A DNA stretch of 64,000 bases from Streptomyces collinus Tu 365 (GTDB lineage Bacteria > Actinomycetota > Actinomycetes > Streptomycetales > Streptomycetaceae), in contig NC_021985.1 of NCBI RefSeq assembly GCF_000444875.1, positions 4,039,535 through 4,103,534 of the forward strand. The letters run 5' to 3'. Positions 1 to 6,883 of the stretch are shown in pieces. Within the stretch, counting starts at the first letter, position 1. Every line of letters starts with the position of its first letter. A program made the translations under genes and the position numbers. The notes beneath the pieces are model-generated. The model was given only the letters and a program-made list of their open reading frames with translations. It did no database searches and had not been told where the DNA came from.

Positions 1-377
1 ACGGCCTCGACGGCCTTCTCGATACCGCGCTTCAGGGCCATCGGGTTGGCACCGGCGGCGACGTTGCGCAGACCCTCCTTGACCAGGGCCTGGGCGAGCA
101 CGGTGGCGGTGGTCGTACCGTCACCGGCGACGTCGTCCGTCTTCTTGGCGACTTCCTTGACCAGCTCGGCGCCGATCTTCTCGTACGGGTCCTCGAGCTC
201 GATCTCCTTGGCGATGGAGACACCGTCGTTGGTGATCGTGGGGGCGCCCCACTTCTTCTCGAGGACGACGTTGCGGCCCTTGGGGCCGAGCGTCACCTTG
301 ACGGCGTCCGCGAGCTGGTTCATGCCGCGCTCGAGGCCGCGCCGCGCCTCCTCGTCGAACGCGATGATCTTGGCCAT
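1..377 (-). CDS. groEL2: 60-kDa chaperonin GroEL2, N-terminal part (runs off the left edge)
   Basis: First 125 codons of a GroEL/Cpn60 chaperonin, the ATP-driven double ring that refolds proteins in the cytosol. The protein begins MAKIIAFDEEARRG. The family nucleotide-binding segment TLGPKGRNVVLEKK lies near residue 29, and the GDGTT ATPase motif at residues 85-89 is intact. No groES precedes it. Two CIRCE operators sit directly upstream, which fits the solitary groEL2 of Streptomyces rather than the groES-groEL1 operon. Control by the HrcA repressor is inferred from the operators. The rest of the gene lies outside the window, so the C-terminal tail that separates GroEL1 from GroEL2 cannot be checked. 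Confidence 0.97.
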   Translation of the reverse strand, partial: MAKIIAFDEEARRGLERGMNQLADAVKVTLGPKGRNVVLEKKWGAPTITNDGVSIAKEIELEDPYEKIGAELVKEVAKKTDDVAGDGTTTATVLAQALVKEGLRNVAAGANPMALKRGIEKAVEA

Positions 378-504
378 GTGAAGTGGTCCCTCCAGGACTG
401 GGGGTGATTCCTTCGGACCGCGCCCGCGCCCGCGACGGACGGCTCGCCGGCCCCGTGGTTCCTTGCACCACTTGACCCGCGGGCCTCACCGACCCGGTCC
501 TTCG

Positions 505-531
505 TTGTCACTCTCACCTTCAGAGTGCTAA
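505..531 (-). promoter_or_regulatory. CIRCE operator, proximal copy
   Basis: Inverted repeat TTGTCACTC-N9-GAGTGCTAA, matching the CIRCE consensus (TTAGCACTC-N9-GAGTGCTAA) at 16 of 18 arm positions. It lies about 130 bases upstream of the groEL2 start. CIRCE is the binding site of the heat-shock repressor HrcA. Confidence 0.85.
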
Positions 532-540
532 CGCCAATGA

Positions 541-567
541 TTAGCACTCGGGCATGGCGAGTGCAAG
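541..567 (-). promoter_or_regulatory. CIRCE operator, distal copy
   Basis: Inverted repeat TTAGCACTC-N9-GAGTGCAAG; the left arm is perfect and the right arm differs at two positions. It is separated from the proximal copy by nine bases, so the pair forms a regular tandem array with a 36-base period. Likely HrcA target controlling groEL2. Confidence 0.87.
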
Positions 568-600
568 CGCCTCCGGGGGATCAGCCCGGGGCGAACAGGA

Positions 601-638
601 CGAAGGGCCCACACCCCGGACGGGGTGTGGGCCCTTCG
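601..638 (-). terminator. Rho-independent-type hairpin after the cold-shock gene
   Basis: Perfect 18-bp inverted repeat with a 2-base loop immediately downstream of the cold-shock gene stop codon, separating it from the groEL2 operator region. No U-tract, as is common in Streptomyces. Confidence 0.8.
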
Positions 639-650
639 CGTGAAGAACGT

Positions 651-854
651 TCAGGCGGTGACGCGAACCATGTCGGCCTGCGGGCCCTTCTGGCCCTGCG
701 AGATCTCGAACTCGACCCGCTGGCCCTCTTCCAGGGTGCGGTAGCCGTCCATCTGGATCGCGCTGTAGTGGACGAAGACGTCCGCACCACCGTCGACCGC
801 GATGAAGCCGTAGCCCTTCTCCGCGTTGAACCACTTGACGGTGCCCTGAGCCAT
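651..854 (-). CDS. Cold-shock domain protein, 67 aa
   Basis: Single cold-shock domain (OB-fold) protein that binds single-stranded RNA and DNA and melts mRNA structure. RNP1 is seen as KGYGFI and RNP2 as VFVHYSAI, and the length is exactly that of CspA/ScoF-type proteins. The start ATG at 854 (MAQGTVKWFN) follows a GGGGAG ribosome binding site about 6 bases upstream; an in-frame start further upstream would add residues unlike the family. It is monocistronic, with its own hairpin terminator downstream. Streptomyces has several paralogues, so the exact gene name is not assigned. Confidence 0.97.
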   Translation of the reverse strand: MAQGTVKWFNAEKGYGFIAVDGGADVFVHYSAIQMDGYRTLEEGQRVEFEISQGQKGPQADMVRVTA

Positions 855-1207
855 GCCTAACTCCCCTATTACTGGCCCTTGCACAGATCCACACTTCGCG
901 GACCCGGGTCAGACCTCACCCCCCATTGATCGGGGGCGTGCGCCGGAACGCGTCGACCGCGGCTGAATGTATCTGTCCAACTGCCGTCTGCAACAGGTCA
1001 ATCGGACGAGAATTCTGGACGCGCCCGATCCGGAATCTGCCGAGAATTCAGGCGAATTCAGGGCAAGTCGGGCCCCGCAAATGGCTTAAAAGCCGCAAAA
1101 AAACCGCGCACTTTGGCTGTTTCTCGACGGGCGCGCGGCATGATTCCGGGGCCCGCGACCCGCGGACCCGGAACGCGTTCCCCAACTCTACCGCGCTCAA
1201 TCACACA
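855..1207. other. Non-coding leader and promoter region of the cold-shock gene
   Basis: About 350 bases without a supported gene. It has lower GC than its surroundings, with A-rich runs near 1090-1110 and three GAATTC hexamers between about 1010 and 1060. A long 5' untranslated leader is typical of cold-shock genes, which would explain the space, but I see no specific recognisable element. Confidence 0.4.
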
Positions 1208-1246
1208 GAATGGCCCCCTCCGTTTCTCTCACGGAGGAGGCCATTC
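1208..1246 (-). terminator. Hairpin terminator of the metM-metO operon
   Basis: Fifteen-base arms (one mismatch) around a 9-base TTTCTCTCA loop, starting about 40 bases past the metO stop codon. It closes the two-gene unit. Confidence 0.78.
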
Positions 1247-1283
1247 CATGAACAATCGGTAACCGCGATTACCGAAGGTAATG

Positions 1284-1559
1284 TCAGCCGCCGGCGACCG
1301 CCGGAATGATGGAGACGCCGGCCCCGTCGGGGGTCGCGGTCTGCAGCCCCTGCTCGAAGCGGACGTCGTCGTCGTTGACGTAGACGTTCACGAAGCGGCG
1401 CAGCTTGCCCTGGTCGTCCAGCACCCGGGCGGCGATGCCGGTGTGGTTCTTCTCCAGGCTCTCGATGACCTCGGCGAGGGTCGCGCCCTCGGCGGCGACC
1501 TCGGCCTGGCCACCCGTGTAGGTGCGCAGGATGGTGGGGATGCGAACGGTCACGCTCAT
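1284..1559 (-). CDS. metO: Ubiquitin-like sulfur carrier protein MetO (CysO/MoaD/ThiS family), 91 aa
   Basis: Small beta-grasp carrier protein that receives sulfur as a C-terminal thiocarboxylate. The tail ends PAVAGG, the di-glycine needed for adenylation and thiocarboxylation. The N-terminal TVRIPTILRTYTGG and the central RFVNVYVNDDDVRF closely resemble mycobacterial CysO. The ATG overlaps the stop codon of the upstream threonine-synthase-like gene (ATGA), so the two proteins are translationally coupled. In mycobacteria CysO pairs with a cysteine synthase; here the partner is a threonine-synthase homologue, which matches the Streptomyces MetM/MetO pair reported to make homocysteine. The activating E1-like enzyme and Mec-type protease are not in this window. 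Confidence 0.9.
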   Translation of the reverse strand: MSVTVRIPTILRTYTGGQAEVAAEGATLAEVIESLEKNHTGIAARVLDDQGKLRRFVNVYVNDDDVRFEQGLQTATPDGAGVSIIPAVAGG

Positions 1560-2839
1560 GCGAGGCCAGCCTCTCGGAAGGAGTCCAGGGTCGGGCGGAT
1601 GGTGGCGGACAGGCCGGTGCCGGCCACCGCGTCGAGGGTCTTGAGGCCGTCGCCGGTGTTCAGCACGACCGTCGTCTTCGCCGGGTCCAGGACCCCGTCC
1701 TTGAGCAGCTTGCGGGTGACCCCGACGGTCACCCCGCCCGCCGTCTCCGCGAAGATGCCCTCGGTGCGGGCCAGCAGCTTGATGGCGTCCACGACCTCCT
1801 CGTCCGTCACGTCCTCCACCGCGCCGCCGGTGCGGCGCGCGATGTCCAGGACGTACGGCCCGTCGGCCGGGTTGCCGATGGCCAGGGACTTGGCGATGGT
1901 GTCCGGCTTCTGCGGCCGCACCACGTCGTGACCCGCCTTGTACGCGGTCGACACCGGCGAGCAGCCCTCCGCCTGGGCGCCGAAGATCTTGTACGGCCGG
2001 TCCTCGACCAGACCGAGCTTGATCAGCTCCTGCAGCCCCTTGTCGATCTTCGTGAGCTGGGAGCCGGAGGCGATCGGGACGACGATCTGGTCCGGGAGCC
2101 GCCAGCCGAGCTGCTCGCAGATCTCGTACGCGAGGGTCTTGGAGCCCTCCGCGTAGTACGGGCGCAGGTTGACGTTCACGAAGCCCCAGCCCTCACCGGC
2201 CGGGTCGCCGATCAGCTCGGAACAGAAACGGTTCACGTCGTCGTAGTTGCCCTCGATGCCGACGAGCTCGCCCCCGTACACCGCGGCCATGACGACCTTG
2301 CCCTGCTCCAGGTCGTGCGGGATGAACACGCAGGAGCGGAACCCGGCCCGGGCGGCCGCCGCACCGACGGCGCCGGCCAGGTTGCCGGTGGAGGAGCAGG
2401 AGAGGGTGGTGAAGCCGAAGGCCCGCGCGGCCTCCAGCGCCTGGGCGACGACCCGGTCCTTGAAGGAGTGGGTCGGGTTGCCGGAGTCGTCCTTCACGTA
2501 CAGGCCGCCGGTGACGCCCAGTTCGCGCGCCAGGTTGTCGGCCTTGACGAGCTTGGTCCAGCCCGGGTTGATGTTGGGCTTGTCGGCCACGTCCGCGGGG
2601 ACGGGCAGCAGGGGGGCGTAGCGCCAGATGTTCGCGGGGCCGGACTCGATGCGCCGGCGCAGTTCCTCGGTGTCGTACGCGGAGAAGTCGTAGGCGATCT
2701 CCAGCGGGCCGAAACACTCCTCGCAGGCGAACACCGGCCCGAGGGGTACCCGGTGGCCGCACTCGCGACAACTGAGGGCGGCGGCGGGACCGAGATCGAC
2801 GACGGGATTGCTGGTGCTTGCAACTGTCTGCGCAGCCAT
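1556..2839 (-). CDS. metM: MetM: threonine-synthase-like, O-phosphohomoserine-dependent homocysteine synthase, 427 aa
   Basis: PLP-dependent fold-type II enzyme of the threonine synthase family. An N-terminal zinc-ribbon-like CxxC pair (C24/C27 and C39/C42) precedes the catalytic domain. The PLP lysine lies in NPTHSFKDR at about K127, and a Ser/Gly-rich phosphate loop SCSSTGNLAGA follows. It would usually be annotated threonine synthase. The coupled sulfur carrier and the SAM riboswitch upstream indicate instead MetM, which takes O-phosphohomoserine and sulfur from MetO thiocarboxylate to give homocysteine for methionine. The start at 2839 (MAAQTVAS) is preferred because upstream in-frame starts fall inside the riboswitch P1 helix. 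Assignment as MetM rather than ThrC is inference from context. Confidence 0.85.
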   Translation of the reverse strand: MAAQTVASTSNPVVDLGPAAALSCRECGHRVPLGPVFACEECFGPLEIAYDFSAYDTEELRRRIESGPANIWRYAPLLPVPADVADKPNINPGWTKLVKADNLARELGVTGGLYVKDDSGNPTHSFKDRVVAQALEAARAFGFTTLSCSSTGNLAGAVGAAAARAGFRSCVFIPHDLEQGKVVMAAVYGGELVGIEGNYDDVNRFCSELIGDPAGEGWGFVNVNLRPYYAEGSKTLAYEICEQLGWRLPDQIVVPIASGSQLTKIDKGLQELIKLGLVEDRPYKIFGAQAEGCSPVSTAYKAGHDVVRPQKPDTIAKSLAIGNPADGPYVLDIARRTGGAVEDVTDEEVVDAIKLLARTEGIFAETAGGVTVGVTRKLLKDGVLDPAKTTVVLNTGDGLKTLDAVAGTGLSATIRPTLDSFREAGLA

Positions 2840-2857
2840 GGAGGCGAGGCCCTTTCT

Positions 2858-3019
2858 CCTCATCTTCCTCACGACGCACTTCGCCGTGAGACGGATTTGG
2901 CACCTTCCCTAGCCGGGAGCCTCGCGGAGACGATCAGATCTGGTCTGGTCTACGAGTACCGACTGGAGGGTTGCCGGGGCTTCATCGGGCCGTTTCCCTC
3001 TGCCCCTCTGGATGAGCTG
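2858..3019 (-). promoter_or_regulatory. SAM-I (S-box) riboswitch upstream of metM
   Basis: Read on the minus strand, the RNA has the S-box core in order: CTCATC (P1 5' strand), AGAGGGGCAGAGGG, GGCCCGATGAAGCCCCGGCAACC, then GGTGCCAAATCC, and GATGAG closing P1. These blocks match the conserved kink-turn, J-regions and pseudoknot of the SAM-I family. The 3' P1 strand runs into AGGAGAAAGGG, the probable metM ribosome binding site, so ligand binding could mask translation initiation. High SAM would switch the gene off, as expected for a methionine but not a threonine gene. Confidence 0.88.
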
Positions 3020-3177
3020 TATGTGGTTGTGGGCGCCGGCGACCCCCGACATGCGATGGTCATCGGCGTTGTTCAAGACTGTAACCGAAGGCCAGGACAG
3101 TTGAGATAGTCGTCCGTACCGCGAGATGGATCACACCGCGTCACCGGGGTGATCGCGACAGTGAGGAGCCGCAGACC

Positions 3178-4149
3178 GTGCTGGAAGAAGTCGAGCGCTG
3201 GCTGGCCACCCGCTCCTGGTCCGTGGCCGATCGCCCGCTGCACCGGATCCTGGCCGCCAAGCAGCGCACCGGCCAGTCCGTCTCCGTGGTCCTGCCCGCG
3301 CTGAACGAGGAGGAGACGGTCGGCGACATCGTCGCGATCATCCGTCACGACCTCGTGCGGCAGGTCCCGCTGGTCGACGAGATCGTCGTCGTCGACTCCG
3401 GCTCCACCGACCGCACCTCCGAGGTCGCCGCCGCCGCGGGCGCGCGGGTCGTCCACCGCGACGACATCCTGCCGCGCCTGCCCGCCGTCCCCGGCAAGGG
3501 CGAGGTGCTGTGGCGCTCCCTGCTGGTGACCGGCGGCGACATCGTCTGCTTCGTCGACGCCGACCTGCGGGAGTTCTCCTCCGACTTCGTCTCCGGGATC
3601 GTGGGCCCGCTGCTCACCGACCCGCACGTCGACCTGGTCAAGGCCATGTACGACCGGCCGCTCCTCACCGGCCCCGACGGGCCCGGTGCCGGCCGGACGG
3701 CGGGGCAGGGCGGCCGGGTCACCGAGCTGATGGCCCGCCCGCTGCTGAACATGCACTGGCCGCAGCTCGCCGGATTCGTGCAGCCGCTGGGCGGCGAGTA
3801 CGCGGCCCGCCGCTCGCTGCTGGAGCAGCTCCCCTTCCCGGTCGGCTACGGCGTGGAGCTGGGCATGCTGGTGGACGCGCTGCACCTGGTGGGCCTGGAC
3901 GCGCTGGCGCAGGTCGACGTGGGCGTGCGCAAGCACCGCCACCAGGACGGCCAGGCGCTGGGCCGGATGGCCGCCGCGATCTACCGCACGGCGCAGCTGA
4001 GGCTGGCCCGCGGGCATCTGCTCCGGCCGTCCCTGACCCAGTTCGAGCGGGGCGCGGACGGGTTCGAGCCGCGCACCTACTCGGTGGACACCGAGGAGCG
4101 GCCGCCGATGGCGGAGATCGCGGAGTACGCGCACCGCCGGGTGGCGTGA
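3178..4149 (+). CDS. gpgS: Glucosyl-3-phosphoglycerate synthase (GT81 family), 323 aa
   Basis: Retaining glycosyltransferase joining glucose from UDP- or ADP-glucose to 3-phosphoglycerate, the first step towards glucosylglycerate or methylglucose lipopolysaccharide-type molecules. A GT-A fold is shown by VSVVLPALNEEETVGD near residue 40, a VVDSGSTDRTS stretch, and the metal-binding VDADL. The family segment HWPQLAGFVQPLGGEYAARR follows. The GTG start at 3178 has a GAGGAG site about 9 bases upstream. It lies close to the trehalose genes otsA and otsB, suggesting a compatible-solute neighbourhood. Confidence 0.9.
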   Translation: MLEEVERWLATRSWSVADRPLHRILAAKQRTGQSVSVVLPALNEEETVGDIVAIIRHDLVRQVPLVDEIVVVDSGSTDRTSEVAAAAGARVVHRDDILPRLPAVPGKGEVLWRSLLVTGGDIVCFVDADLREFSSDFVSGIVGPLLTDPHVDLVKAMYDRPLLTGPDGPGAGRTAGQGGRVTELMARPLLNMHWPQLAGFVQPLGGEYAARRSLLEQLPFPVGYGVELGMLVDALHLVGLDALAQVDVGVRKHRHQDGQALGRMAAAIYRTAQLRLARGHLLRPSLTQFERGADGFEPRTYSVDTEERPPMAEIAEYAHRRVA

Positions 4150-4245
4150 ACGCGCGGTGACCGGACGGCCGTATACGGACAGCGCCGCAACCGACGGGGC
4201 GGTACGTACGTTTGAGTATTTCCGGGCCGGGCTAGGTTGAGGCTT

Positions 4246-5673
4246 ATGGCTTCCAGGCACGGTGCTGAGGTGCTGGTCGCGTCCAATCGCGGACCGGTTT
4301 CGTACGAGGTGCGCCCCGACGGCGCGGATGGCTCACTGCACGCCAAACGGGGTGGTGGCGGCCTGGTCTCGGGCCTGTCGGCCATCGGCTCCGACGCCAG
4401 CGCGGTGTGGGTGTGCGCCGCGCTGGGCGACGGCGACCGGGAGGCGGTGCGGCGGGCGGCCGGCGGGCTGCTGCCGGAGGAGGACACCGGCGGGCAGCGG
4501 GTGCGGATGCTCGACATCGACGCCGCCGTGTTCGCCGACGCGTACAACGGCATCGCCAACTCGGTGCTGTGGTTCGTGCACCACATGCTGTACCAGACCC
4601 CGCTGGAGCCGGTCTTCGACGCCGGATTCCGGCGGCAGTGGGCGTCGTACCGGGCGTACAACGAGGCGTTCGCCCGGGCGCTGGCCGAGGAGGCGGCACC
4701 GGGCGCCGCGGTGCTGATCCAGGACTACCACCTGGCCCTCGCCCCCCGGATGCTCCGCGAACTCCGCCCCGACCTGCGCATCGGCCACTTCTCGCACACC
4801 CCGTGGGCCCCGCCGGACTACTTCCGGCTGCTGCCCGACGACATCGCGGCCGAGCTGCTGGAGGGCATCCTCGGCGCGGACCGCGCGGCGTTCCTCACCC
4901 GGCGGTGGGCGGACGCGTTCACCGACTGCTGCCGGGCGGTCCTGGACTCCGGCGTGCCGTCCGGGACCCGGATCGGGGTGCACGGTCTCGGGGCGGACGC
5001 GGACTTCCTGCGCGAGCGGGCGCACCGCGAGGACGTGGGCGAGCGGATGGCCGCGCTGCGCGCGGAGATCGGCGAGGGGCGCCGGGCGATCGTCCGGGTG
5101 GACCGCACCGAGCTGTCCAAGAACATCGTGCGCGGTCTGCTGGCGTACCGGGAACTGCTGGAGGACCACCCCGAGTGGCGCGAGCGGGTGGTGCACGTGG
5201 CGTTCGCCTACCCGTCCCGGCAGGACCTCGCCGTCTACCGCGACTACACCGCCGAGGTGCAGCGGGTGGCGGACGAGATCAACTCCACGTTCGGCACGCC
5301 CGGCTGGACCCCGGTGGTGCTGCACGTGAAGGACGACTTCGCGCGCTCCCTGGCCGCGTACCGGCTGGCCGACGTGGCCCTGGTCAACCCCATCCGGGAC
5401 GGCATGAACCTGGTCGCCAAGGAGGTGCCGGTCGTCTCCGACGAGGGCTGTGCGCTGGTGCTGTCCCGGGAGGCCGGGGCGTACGAGGAGCTGGGCGAGA
5501 GCGCGATCGTGGTGAACCCGTACGACATCGGGGGCACGGCACGCGCCCTGCACGAGGCGCTGACCCTGCCGCCGGCCGAGCGGGCGGACCGCTCCAAACA
5601 ACTCGCGGCCGCGGCCACCGCCCTGCCCCCCACCCGCTGGTTCCTGGACCAGCTGACCGCCTTGGACGACTGA
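4246..5673 (+). CDS. otsA: Alpha,alpha-trehalose-6-phosphate synthase OtsA, 475 aa
   Basis: GT20 glycosyltransferase that makes trehalose 6-phosphate from nucleotide-glucose and glucose 6-phosphate. The N-terminal SNRGP and RGGGGLVSGL loops, WFVHHMLY, QDYHLALAPRML, HTPWAPPDYFRLLP and the donor-site RDGMNLVAKE segment are all in family order. Length is normal. The ATG at 4246 (MASRHGAEV) is chosen over a TTG three codons upstream. It converges on otsB, with a strong hairpin between them. Together the pair makes trehalose for osmotic protection and spore survival. Confidence 0.95.
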   Translation: MASRHGAEVLVASNRGPVSYEVRPDGADGSLHAKRGGGGLVSGLSAIGSDASAVWVCAALGDGDREAVRRAAGGLLPEEDTGGQRVRMLDIDAAVFADAYNGIANSVLWFVHHMLYQTPLEPVFDAGFRRQWASYRAYNEAFARALAEEAAPGAAVLIQDYHLALAPRMLRELRPDLRIGHFSHTPWAPPDYFRLLPDDIAAELLEGILGADRAAFLTRRWADAFTDCCRAVLDSGVPSGTRIGVHGLGADADFLRERAHREDVGERMAALRAEIGEGRRAIVRVDRTELSKNIVRGLLAYRELLEDHPEWRERVVHVAFAYPSRQDLAVYRDYTAEVQRVADEINSTFGTPGWTPVVLHVKDDFARSLAAYRLADVALVNPIRDGMNLVAKEVPVVSDEGCALVLSREAGAYEELGESAIVVNPYDIGGTARALHEALTLPPAERADRSKQLAAAATALPPTRWFLDQLTALDD

Positions 5674-5724
5674 CGGCCGGCGGTCGGTCGGCGGCGGGCC
5701 GCTGCCCGCCGGCCGCCGGCCGTC
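5672..5724. terminator. Nested hairpin between convergent otsA and otsB
   Basis: Outer 12-bp arms at 5672-5683 and 5713-5724 enclose a second stem of 7 bp (5693-5699 with 5704-5710). It overlaps the end of otsA and stops 3 bases before otsB, so it can serve both strands. Confidence 0.7.
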
Positions 5725-5727
5725 CGG

Positions 5728-6561
5728 TCAGCTGAGCCGGGCTGCCAGGCCCCGGAGCAGTCCGACGACTCCCTCGGGGCCGTTCACGACGAGGTCCGCG
5801 CGTTCCGCCAGTTCGGTGACCTCCGTGCTGCCGCTGCAGACCAGCAGGCCGGGTACGCCGTCCGAGCGGAGTTTCCCGACCGCGGCGAAGGCGGGGAGGT
5901 CGCCGAGGTCGTCGCCGGCGTAGAGGACGGCTCCCGCGCCGGTGGCGCGGACGTGGTCGAGCAGGGCCACGCCCTTGTCCATGCCGGGCGGGCGCAGTTC
6001 CAGCACCAGCCGGCCGGGTTCGACGATCAGGCCGTGCCGGGTGGCCAGGTCGGTGAGGGGGCCGCGCAGGGCGTCGAAGGCGGCCTGGGGGTCCTGCGCA
6101 CGGCGGGTGTGCACGGCGACCGCGCGCCCCTTCTCCTCGATCCAGGTGCCCTGCCCGGCGCCGGCCCGGTCCAGCAGGCCCGGCAGCTCGGCGCGGACGG
6201 CGGCCACGCCGGGGTGCGGCGGCGGTGCGGTCAGCTCGCCGGTCGCGGCCTGCCAGCGCTCGGCACCGTAGTGGCCGAGGACGACGAGGTGTTCCAGGCC
6301 GGGCACGTCCGCGAAGCCGCCGTGCCGCACCGCGACCTCGGCCGGCCGGCCGGTCACCACGGCGACGGAGGCGACCCGGGGGGCGAGCGCGGCGAGCGCG
6401 GGCACCGCCCCCGGGTGGGCGCGGGCCTGTTCGGGATCGGCCACGATGGGGGCGAGCGTGCCGTCGAAGTCGAGGCCGATCACCGCGGTGCGCGGCTTGG
6501 CGAGCAGTGCGGCGAGCCCGTCCCGTCCGGCCCGGGTCGCCGGGGTCGGCAGAAGGTCCAT
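5728..6561 (-). CDS. otsB: Trehalose-6-phosphate phosphatase OtsB, 277 aa
   Basis: HAD-superfamily phosphatase that releases trehalose from trehalose 6-phosphate. Motif I is GLDFDGTLAP (nucleophile D31 and D33), motif II VVTGRP, and the closing metal-binding motif AGDDLGDLPAF is near residue 218. The segment LEHLVVLGHYGAE typifies the OtsB cap. It faces otsA tail to tail. A small DUF3263 gene lies about 60 bases upstream on the same strand and might share a transcript. Confidence 0.95.
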   Translation of the reverse strand: MDLLPTPATRAGRDGLAALLAKPRTAVIGLDFDGTLAPIVADPEQARAHPGAVPALAALAPRVASVAVVTGRPAEVAVRHGGFADVPGLEHLVVLGHYGAERWQAATGELTAPPPHPGVAAVRAELPGLLDRAGAGQGTWIEEKGRAVAVHTRRAQDPQAAFDALRGPLTDLATRHGLIVEPGRLVLELRPPGMDKGVALLDHVRATGAGAVLYAGDDLGDLPAFAAVGKLRSDGVPGLLVCSGSTEVTELAERADLVVNGPEGVVGLLRGLAARLS

Positions 6562-6623
6562 ACAGCGACACTATCCAGCGGGGGCCGGGGTCACGCCTGG
6601 TCGGTGTGCGCGAGCGCGGAAGG

Positions 6624-6848
6624 TCAGCGCTCGGAGCGCCGTGCCTCCCGGACCCGGCGCAGCCGGTTCACGGTGACCGGGTCGAACGCCAGCGCCCGCT
6701 CGTCGTCCAGCAACGCGTTGAGGAGCTGGTAGTAGCGCACCGGCGCCAGGCCCAGTTCCTCGCGTATCGCCCGTTCCTTCGCGCCGGGGCCGGCGAAGCC
6801 CCGGCGCTCCAGCGCGAGGATGGCCTTCTCGCGGCTGCCCAGTTCCAT
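6624..6848 (-). CDS. DUF3263 family small protein, 74 aa
   Basis: Small, basic helix-rich protein matching the DUF3263 pattern: SREKAILALERRGFAG, then GAKERAIREELGLAPVRYYQLLNALLDD and a final RLRRVREARR. The central part resembles a helix-turn-helix, and conserved actinobacterial members are thought to bind DNA, but no function is established. The ATG at 6848 is the first codon that gives the family N-terminus (MELGSREK). It lies between an orphan sugar-binding lipoprotein gene and otsB on the same strand. Family match is solid; the role is unknown. Confidence 0.82.
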   Translation of the reverse strand: MELGSREKAILALERRGFAGPGAKERAIREELGLAPVRYYQLLNALLDDERALAFDPVTVNRLRRVREARRSER

Positions 6849-6883
6849 GGGGGCCACCGTAGCGCCGGGCACCGACAGCCGGC

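Noticed and set aside
1005..1065. Three GAATTC hexamers in the cold-shock leader as a functional repeat
   Set aside because: Spacing is irregular and flanks differ; no known regulator, so probably chance in an A/T-richer leader.
1928..3109. 393-codon plus-strand frame over metM and the riboswitch
   Set aside because: Antisense to metM and to a highly conserved RNA structure; composition Val/Gly/Asp-rich without domains.
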